DNA of 10,388 bases, from assembly GCA_023141075.1 (NCBI GenBank), contig JAGLKL010000032.1, positions 1 to 10,388 on the forward strand, given 5' to 3'. This DNA comes from Alphaproteobacteria bacterium. Its GTDB lineage: Bacteria; Pseudomonadota; Alphaproteobacteria; Micavibrionales; Micavibrionaceae. Each line of letters starts with the position of its first letter. Position 1 is the stretch's first letter. The notes under the pieces were generated by a model. That model was given only the letters and a program-made list of their open reading frames with translations. It did no database searches and was not told the origin of the DNA. A program made the translations under genes and the position numbers. This document shows positions 6,424 through 10,388 of the stretch, piece by piece.

Positions 6424-7475
6424 GCGCGAATACAGCGAATAACCCAGAGCTGGATAAGCAGTTACAAAAGGACGAGCGGCCTATTGAAGGGGCTTTACGC
6501 CCCGAGTCTCTGGATGAATTTATCGGGCAAAAACCTTTATGTGAGAATTTGAGTGTTTTTATTAAAGCCGCAAAAGCTCGTGGTGGGGCTATGGATCATG
6601 TGTTGTTTTTTGGTCCACCGGGTCTTGGTAAAACAACGCTGGCACAAATTGTTGCTAAAGAGCTTGGCGTTGGCTTTCGCGCCACCTCAGGCCCGGTGAT
6701 TGCCAAGTCTGGTGATCTTGCTGCGATTTTGACAAACCTTCAGCCGAAGGATGTTTTGTTTATTGATGAGATTCATCGTCTCAATCCGGCTATAGAGGAA
6801 ATCCTTTATCCTGCGATGGAAGATTACAAGCTTGACCTGATTATCGGAGAAGGCCCGGCAGCGCGTTCGGTGCAAATTGATTTGCCGCCTTTTACGTTAG
6901 TTGGAGCAACAACACGCAGTGGGTTGTTGACCAATCCTTTGCGTGATCGCTTTGGCATTCCTATGCGTCTCGAGTTTTATGTAGCTGAGGAGCTTTCCTT
7001 TATTGTTGAACGTTCAGCGCGTTTGCTCCAGATGCCAATAACGCAAAACGGGGCGATGGAGATAGCTCGCCGTTCTCGTGGAACTCCCCGTATTGCCGGA
7101 CGTCTCACCCGCCGTGTGCGCGATTTTTTTGATGCTTCTGAATTGGAGGAGGCAAGTTCTTCTCTGATCGATCAGGCTCTTTCGCGTCTTGATGTTGACG
7201 GAACCGGGCTGGATACAATGGACAGACGCTATATGCTCTGTATTGCTGAGAATTACGGCGGTGGGCCTGTCGGAGTAGAGACACTTTCCGCAGCCTTGTC
7301 CGAGCAGCGCGACATGATTGAAGATGTTATTGAGCCTTATCTGATGCAACAAGGTCTCGTGCAGCGTACGTCGCGCGGTCGCATGATTTCAACGAAAGGA
7401 TTCCAATATTTGGGAATAACAGTTCCAAAAGATTCTTCAGAGCAACTGGACTTATTAGGTGATACAGATGAGTAA
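6420..7475 (+). CDS. ruvB: Holliday junction branch migration helicase RuvB
   Basis: A 351-residue AAA+ ATPase, the hexameric motor that drives branch migration with RuvA. Visible motifs: the N-terminal box ALRPESLDEFIGQ (25-37), Walker A GPPGLGKTT (65-73), Walker B VLFIDEIHRLN (about residue 115), sensor 1 GATTRSGLLT (about 162-171), the arginine-finger region PLRDRFGI, and sensor 2 near RSRGTPRIAGRL. The C-terminal winged helix contains ENYGGGPVGVETLSAALSE and ends with RGRMISTKGFQYLG. The length is normal. It overlaps ruvA by 4 nt at its start and ybgC by 8 nt at its end, so recombination and Tol-Pal genes form one transcription unit here, as in many alphaproteobacteria. Confidence 0.97.
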   Translation: MSANTANNPELDKQLQKDERPIEGALRPESLDEFIGQKPLCENLSVFIKAAKARGGAMDHVLFFGPPGLGKTTLAQIVAKELGVGFRATSGPVIAKSGDLAAILTNLQPKDVLFIDEIHRLNPAIEEILYPAMEDYKLDLIIGEGPAARSVQIDLPPFTLVGATTRSGLLTNPLRDRFGIPMRLEFYVAEELSFIVERSARLLQMPITQNGAMEIARRSRGTPRIAGRLTRRVRDFFDASELEEASSSLIDQALSRLDVDGTGLDTMDRRYMLCIAENYGGGPVGVETLSAALSEQRDMIEDVIEPYLMQQGLVQRTSRGRMISTKGFQYLGITVPKDSSEQLDLLGDTDE

Positions 7476-7872
7476 ACACAAAGTTGATTATCGCGTTTAT
7501 TATGAAGATACTGATGCGGGCGGAGTAGTATATTATGCACGTTATTTACATTTTGCCGAGCGTGGAAGAACAGAACTGCTTCGCGATCTTGGGTATGAGA
7601 ATCAGAAATTGCATGACGAGCAAGGTCTGGTCTTTGTTGTTCGTAACGTGGATATCCATTTTATAAAACCTGCACGGTTGGATGATATGTTAAGTGTTCA
7701 TACCAGTATCTCGGAAATCAAAAATTCCAGTTTTGTGATGAATCAACATATTATGCGAGGTGATGTGTTTATTACCGATATAAATGTATTGTTGGTTTGT
7801 GTTGAAGTTAAAGACTTTAAGCCTGTACGTATGCCGGCAGTTATCAAAGAGGCTTTTCTAAAATATCAATAA
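7468..7872 (+). CDS. ybgC: Tol-Pal-associated acyl-CoA thioesterase YbgC
   Basis: A 134-residue hot-dog-fold 4-hydroxybenzoyl-CoA-type thioesterase. The catalytic Asp is D16 in VYYEDTDAGGVVYYARYLHFAERGRTE, the family signature. YbgC hydrolyses acyl-CoA and has been linked in E. coli to acyl carrier protein and phospholipid synthesis enzymes at the inner membrane. It is the usual first gene of the tol-pal cluster. I place the start at the ATG at 7468, supported by AGGTGA at 7457-7462 with a 5-nt spacer. A GTG at 7459 is in frame but would lie within that ribosome binding site. The start overlaps the end of ruvB by 8 nt. An 82-nt gap follows before tolQ. Confidence 0.95.
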   Translation: MSKHKVDYRVYYEDTDAGGVVYYARYLHFAERGRTELLRDLGYENQKLHDEQGLVFVVRNVDIHFIKPARLDDMLSVHTSISEIKNSSFVMNQHIMRGDVFITDINVLLVCVEVKDFKPVRMPAVIKEAFLKYQ

Positions 7873-7954
7873 ATTATAGAGTAGGCGGGAAGGGTTAATT
7901 CTTCTCCACACGTAAATGAGTAGACTCTTAATTTCGTAAAAAGGACAAAATGGT

Positions 7955-8707
7955 ATGACTATGGATGTAGTAACGGAAAGTCTGGGAGTAGCAGCGACGC
8001 AAGACTTTAATGTGCTAAGACTTTTTTGGGAAGCTGATATCGTTATTAAGATTGTGATGCTTTTGCTGATTGGTTGCTCGTTTTGGAGTTGGACGATTAT
8101 TGTTCATAAGCGCAGTTTTCTGGCTGGTCTTAACAACCGGGCTAACAGGTTTGAAGATTCATTCTGGTCGGGTGAGCCACTGGATAAAATCTATGCGCGG
8201 GTGAAGAAGAGCAAGGAAGATCCGATGCTTCGGACGTTTTCAGCCGGTATGGATGAATGGAAGGCTGGGATCGTCGGCGGCGTTCCCTCCAGCACAACAT
8301 TGCAGGCAAGTTTGAAACAGCGTGTTGAGCGTTCGATGGCCATAGCGATTGGTCGTGAGATGAACCAACTGGAACGAGGGATGACTTTTCTGGCCAGTGT
8401 TGCATCCAGTGCACCTTTTATTGGTTTGTTTGGTACTGTCTGGGGGATCATGAATAGTTTCACCGCTATTGCCAATACAAATAATACATCATTGGCTGTG
8501 GTTGCTCCGGGAATTGCTGAAGCATTATTTGCTACGGCGATCGGACTTGTTGCAGCTATCCCGGCATCTATTGCTTTTAACGTATTATCCAGCAGGTTGA
8601 ATCGTTATGCGGATAGGCTGGAGGCCTTCACCGATGAGTTTTCCGCTATTTTATCGCGGCACCTCGATTCTCATGATGTTGGGATTAATGGCGGGAAAAG
8701 GAAATGA
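7955..8707 (+). CDS. tolQ: Tol-Pal system inner-membrane protein TolQ
   Basis: A 250-residue MotA/TolQ/ExbB-family protein. TolQ forms the pentameric stator-like channel that, with a TolR dimer, uses the proton gradient to energise TolA during outer-membrane constriction. It has three membrane spans: about 28-50 (VIKIVMLLLIGCSFWSWTII), 144-168 and 185-210. The conserved core motifs are LASVASSAPFIGLFGTVWGI (146-165) and APGIAEALFATAIGLVAAIP (184-203), with a large cytoplasmic loop between spans 1 and 2. The length is slightly above the E. coli protein (230), mostly from the termini. AAGGA at 7941-7945 supports the start at 7955; a second ATG at 7961 is possible. The gap to tolR is 294 nt, far longer than usual, because of the element at 8714-8986. 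Confidence 0.96.
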   Translation: MTMDVVTESLGVAATQDFNVLRLFWEADIVIKIVMLLLIGCSFWSWTIIVHKRSFLAGLNNRANRFEDSFWSGEPLDKIYARVKKSKEDPMLRTFSAGMDEWKAGIVGGVPSSTTLQASLKQRVERSMAIAIGREMNQLERGMTFLASVASSAPFIGLFGTVWGIMNSFTAIANTNNTSLAVVAPGIAEALFATAIGLVAAIPASIAFNVLSSRLNRYADRLEAFTDEFSAILSRHLDSHDVGINGGKRK

Positions 8708-8744
8708 GATCTAAGTAGTGTAGTCACGTGTTATGTACAATTCT

Positions 8745-8844
8745 GTTTCATTTTACGGGGAAAGAATCAATTTTTTGGCACGCAGGACATGCCGTAGCAT
8801 ATTCAAGGGGCAAAAAAGATGATAATTTGCTTGTAAAATGAAAC
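8745..8844. repeat. Left hairpin arm of the tolQ-tolR element
   Basis: A 100-nt palindromic unit. The base is a perfect 12-bp stem, GTTTCATTTTAC (8745-8756) with GTAAAATGAAAC (8833-8844). Further in, TTTTTTG (8771-8777) pairs with CAAAAAA (8811-8817). The tip is ATGC-cgta-GCAT (8789-8800). The base stem is perfect while the outer terminal repeats have mismatches. Confidence 0.8.
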
Positions 8845-8852
8845 CTTATAAA

Positions 8853-8956
8853 GGCGCCGCAAATTTTTGTATCTGTTTGTTCAAACCGCTTGGCATTAGC
8901 TACGGCTAGTCCCTGCACGTTTTTCGCAAACATATACTTGAAAATTTTACTGGCGC
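8853..8956. repeat. Right hairpin arm of the tolQ-tolR element
   Basis: A palindromic unit of about 104 nt. GCGCC (8854-8858) pairs with GGCGC (8952-8956), AAATTTT (8861-8867) with AAAATTT (8941-8947), and TGTTTG (8874-8879) with CAAACA (8927-8932). The tip is TAGC-tacg-GCTA (8897-8908). Read on the minus strand, the tip region GCAGGGACTAGCCGTAGC closely matches the left arm's GCAGGACATGCCGTAGC, so the two arms are diverged inverted copies. Confidence 0.75.
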
Positions 8957-8987
8957 AGAATGGACATAACACGTAACCACACTACCT

Positions 8988-8993
8988 AGGAGA
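8988..8993 (+). promoter_or_regulatory. Ribosome binding site of tolR
   Basis: AGGAGA lies 8 nt before the ATG at 9002 and fixes that start; an ATG at 8997 runs into a stop after two codons. The site begins with the last base of the TA flank of the inserted element, so the insertion kept it intact. Confidence 0.8.
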
Positions 8994-9001
8994 TATATGA
9001 T

Positions 9002-9454
9002 ATGAGTGGCATAACCGGGGGAATGAGAGGACGTGCTAGAGGTCGCAGAACCGGTGGACGTTTTCGTCCAATAGCCGAAATGAACGTTATTCCAATGAAT
9101 GATGTGATGCTGGTGTTGCTGGTGGTGTTTATGGTCTCCGCTCCGCTTATGACGTCCGGGGTACCGATTGACCTTCCTGATAGCAAAGCCAAAAGCATTA
9201 CCACAGAAGACAATAAACCAATCGAGTTGACCATGGATAAAGACGGGAATGTTTATCTCTCGGAAACTCAGGTTAAACGCGGCGCTCTTATCACGATATT
9301 AAAGGCAACACTTGAGAGTAGCAGTTCCAGTGAACAGCCTCGTATTTATGTACGAGCAGATCAGTCTCTTGATTACGGTAAAGTCATGGGACTTCTTGGA
9401 GAGTTGAACGCCGCAGGATTCAATAAGGTCGCACTTATCACAAAGCAGAAATAA
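9002..9454 (+). CDS. tolR: Tol-Pal system inner-membrane protein TolR
   Basis: A 150-residue ExbD/TolR-family protein. A basic, Arg/Gly-rich cytoplasmic N-terminus (residues 1-22) is followed by one membrane span (about 32-50) and a periplasmic domain. The proton-path Asp is D34 (MNDVMLVLLVVFMVSAPLM), equivalent to D23 of E. coli TolR. The residue before it is Asn, where relatives usually have a hydrophobic residue such as Val or Leu. The periplasmic part, including GVPIDLPDSKA and IYVRADQSLDYGKVMGLLGELNAAGFNKVALIT, has the usual TolR pattern. TolR pairs with TolQ and may bind peptidoglycan when activated. The tolA start is 11 nt after its stop. Confidence 0.95.
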   Translation: MSGITGGMRGRARGRRTGGRFRPIAEMNVIPMNDVMLVLLVVFMVSAPLMTSGVPIDLPDSKAKSITTEDNKPIELTMDKDGNVYLSETQVKRGALITILKATLESSSSSEQPRIYVRADQSLDYGKVMGLLGELNAAGFNKVALITKQK

Positions 9455-9465
9455 TTTATTAGCGT

Positions 9466-10377
9466 ATGGCAAGCATTGTACATAGAAATAGCACCTATAA
9501 GGATTTTATGCACTTGCCGGAGGTGGGTTGGCCAAGTTTTATTTCTGCAATTTTGCATATCGGCATTTTTTTTCTGGCTGTGTTGGGTTTGCCACAAATT
9601 GCCAATGACCCTTATATTCATTCAGATGAGATCGTCATGGATGTTGAGCTCTTCAATACTTCTGAAGTTTTTGAAGAAGATCAGCCGGAGAAAGAGGGAA
9701 GTGATGTACCACCACCTCCGTCCAAACCGGTTTATAATAATACAGACAACGTTCCGACGCTTGCCACACCGGAACATCCTGATATAAAAGAAAAGCTGGA
9801 AAAGCCTGTTGAAAAAGAAGAGAAAGTTGTTCCTGATCCGACGCTTATTAAAGTTCCGCCAAAACCGAGCAGCAAGCCTAAACCTCTCAAGCCAAAGGAG
9901 GTTGAGGCTACGCCGCTAAAACCCAAGGAACCAGACAAACCAGAGCGCAATATAACCAATTTGCTCAAAGATTTATCGCCGGATGATTGGGGAAATGCGG
10001 GAGAGATTATAAATTCGGAAGAGAAGAACGATAGTAAAACCTCGCTATTTGGAAATGCTTCCGTCCAGATGACCAGTAGCGACCTTGTCGCTCTTAATCA
10101 GGGCGTGGAGCCATGCTGGAATGTCAATGCAGGTGGACGGGATGCTGAAACTCTAGTTGTCAGGTTGCGTGTTCTGGTTAATCCAGATCGCAGTGTGCGC
10201 GATGTTATCATTCTTGATAAGATGCGTTATGCAACAGATTCGCATTTTATATCTGCAGCGGATGCTGCACGTCGGGCACTGTTAAATCCGAAATGCTCAA
10301 CGCTTAATTTACCGCCCGAAAAGTATGAAACATGGAAGAGTTTTATTTATGTATTTGACCCAAGTCAGATGCTATAG
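9466..10377 (+). CDS. tolA: Tol-Pal system envelope-spanning protein TolA
   Basis: A 303-residue TolA/TonB-type protein that links the TolQR motor to TolB-Pal at the outer membrane. The N-terminal membrane anchor is at about 23-43 (PSFISAILHIGIFFLAVLG), with the conserved SxxxH pair S27 and H31 that couples to TolQR. A long Pro/Lys/Glu-rich periplasmic linker follows (about 68-165; repeated KP, PKP and PPKPSSKPK stretches). The C-terminal globular domain (about 200-303) has LNQGVEPCWNVNAGGRDAE and RLRVLVNPDRSVRDVIILD, matching TolA/TonB C-terminal domains. The linker is shorter than the Ala-rich helical one of E. coli TolA. The gene is complete, with a weak ribosome binding site, so it is probably coupled to tolR. 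tolB is expected after the window end. Confidence 0.94.
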   Translation: MASIVHRNSTYKDFMHLPEVGWPSFISAILHIGIFFLAVLGLPQIANDPYIHSDEIVMDVELFNTSEVFEEDQPEKEGSDVPPPPSKPVYNNTDNVPTLATPEHPDIKEKLEKPVEKEEKVVPDPTLIKVPPKPSSKPKPLKPKEVEATPLKPKEPDKPERNITNLLKDLSPDDWGNAGEIINSEEKNDSKTSLFGNASVQMTSSDLVALNQGVEPCWNVNAGGRDAETLVVRLRVLVNPDRSVRDVIILDKMRYATDSHFISAADAARRALLNPKCSTLNLPPEKYETWKSFIYVFDPSQML

Positions 10378-10388
10378 TCTTAAAAAAA

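Larger units (their letters stand above)
8714..8986. mobile_element. MITE-like palindromic element inserted between tolQ and tolR
   Basis: A 273-bp element with no convincing gene. Its ends are imperfect inverted repeats: 8714-8745 and 8956-8986 match at 27 positions with one 1-nt gap, including a perfect ACGTGTTATGT core (8726-8736, mirrored at 8963-8973). TA stands directly outside both ends (8712-8713 and 8987-8988), extending to CTA if one end base is shared. This is the duplication left by IS630/Tc1-mariner-type transposition. Taking out the element and one TA leaves a 19-nt tolQ-tolR spacer with an intact ribosome binding site. The centre (8844-8854, CCTTATAAAGG) lies at the midpoint, and two hairpin arms occupy the halves. 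It lacks a transposase, so it would need one supplied elsewhere. The family name is inference; a structured regulatory RNA is the alternative. Confidence 0.72.

Noticed and set aside
8748..8972. A 74-codon minus-strand reading frame inside the tolQ-tolR element, with two CxxC pairs
   Set aside because: It begins with GTG inside the terminal repeat, has no ribosome binding site, and its sequence is dictated by the mirrored hairpin arms. Palindromes readily keep frames open by chance.

Overview
This window is chromosomal housekeeping DNA from a moderately AT-rich alphaproteobacterium. The evidence is gene order: transketolase diverging from a small coiled-coil gene plus zapA, a 6S RNA between zapA and the folate gene fau, and then yebC-ruvC-ruvA-ruvB-ybgC-tolQ-tolR-tolA. 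A response regulator with an FGPDRRRR-type tail, as seen in Rhodospirillales-like bacteria, points the same way. I cannot fix the order or genus.

Layout. Positions 1-134 hold the first 44 codons of transketolase on the minus strand. Positions 135-509 are a divergent intergenic region with a good sigma70-type promoter near 340-367. Positions 510-1181 encode a ZauP-like coiled-coil protein and ZapA, both acting on the division Z-ring. About 1268-1457 is 6S RNA, followed by fau (1479-2066) and a YmdB-family phosphodiesterase (2116-2934). Two minus-strand genes follow: an unrecognised 171-residue helical protein (2980-3495) and a single-domain response regulator (3609-4175). From 4416 to the end everything is on the plus strand: yebC, the Holliday-junction genes ruvC, ruvA and ruvB, then the Tol-Pal envelope genes ybgC, tolQ, tolR and tolA. 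tolB and pal would be expected just beyond the right edge.

The most unusual feature is a 273-bp near-palindromic element (8714-8986) between tolQ and tolR. It has terminal inverted repeats of about 31 bp, a TA (or CTA) duplication at its ends, and two internal hairpins that are diverged mirror copies of each other. Removing it restores an ordinary 19-nt tolQ-tolR spacer with an intact AGGAG ribosome binding site. It therefore looks like a MITE-type insertion of the TA-targeting kind inside an essential-type operon. A second, shorter repeat-like spacer lies between ruvC and ruvA (5674-5787). I found no CRISPR array, tRNA, rRNA, phage genes or defence system, and no evidence for a new multi-gene system.
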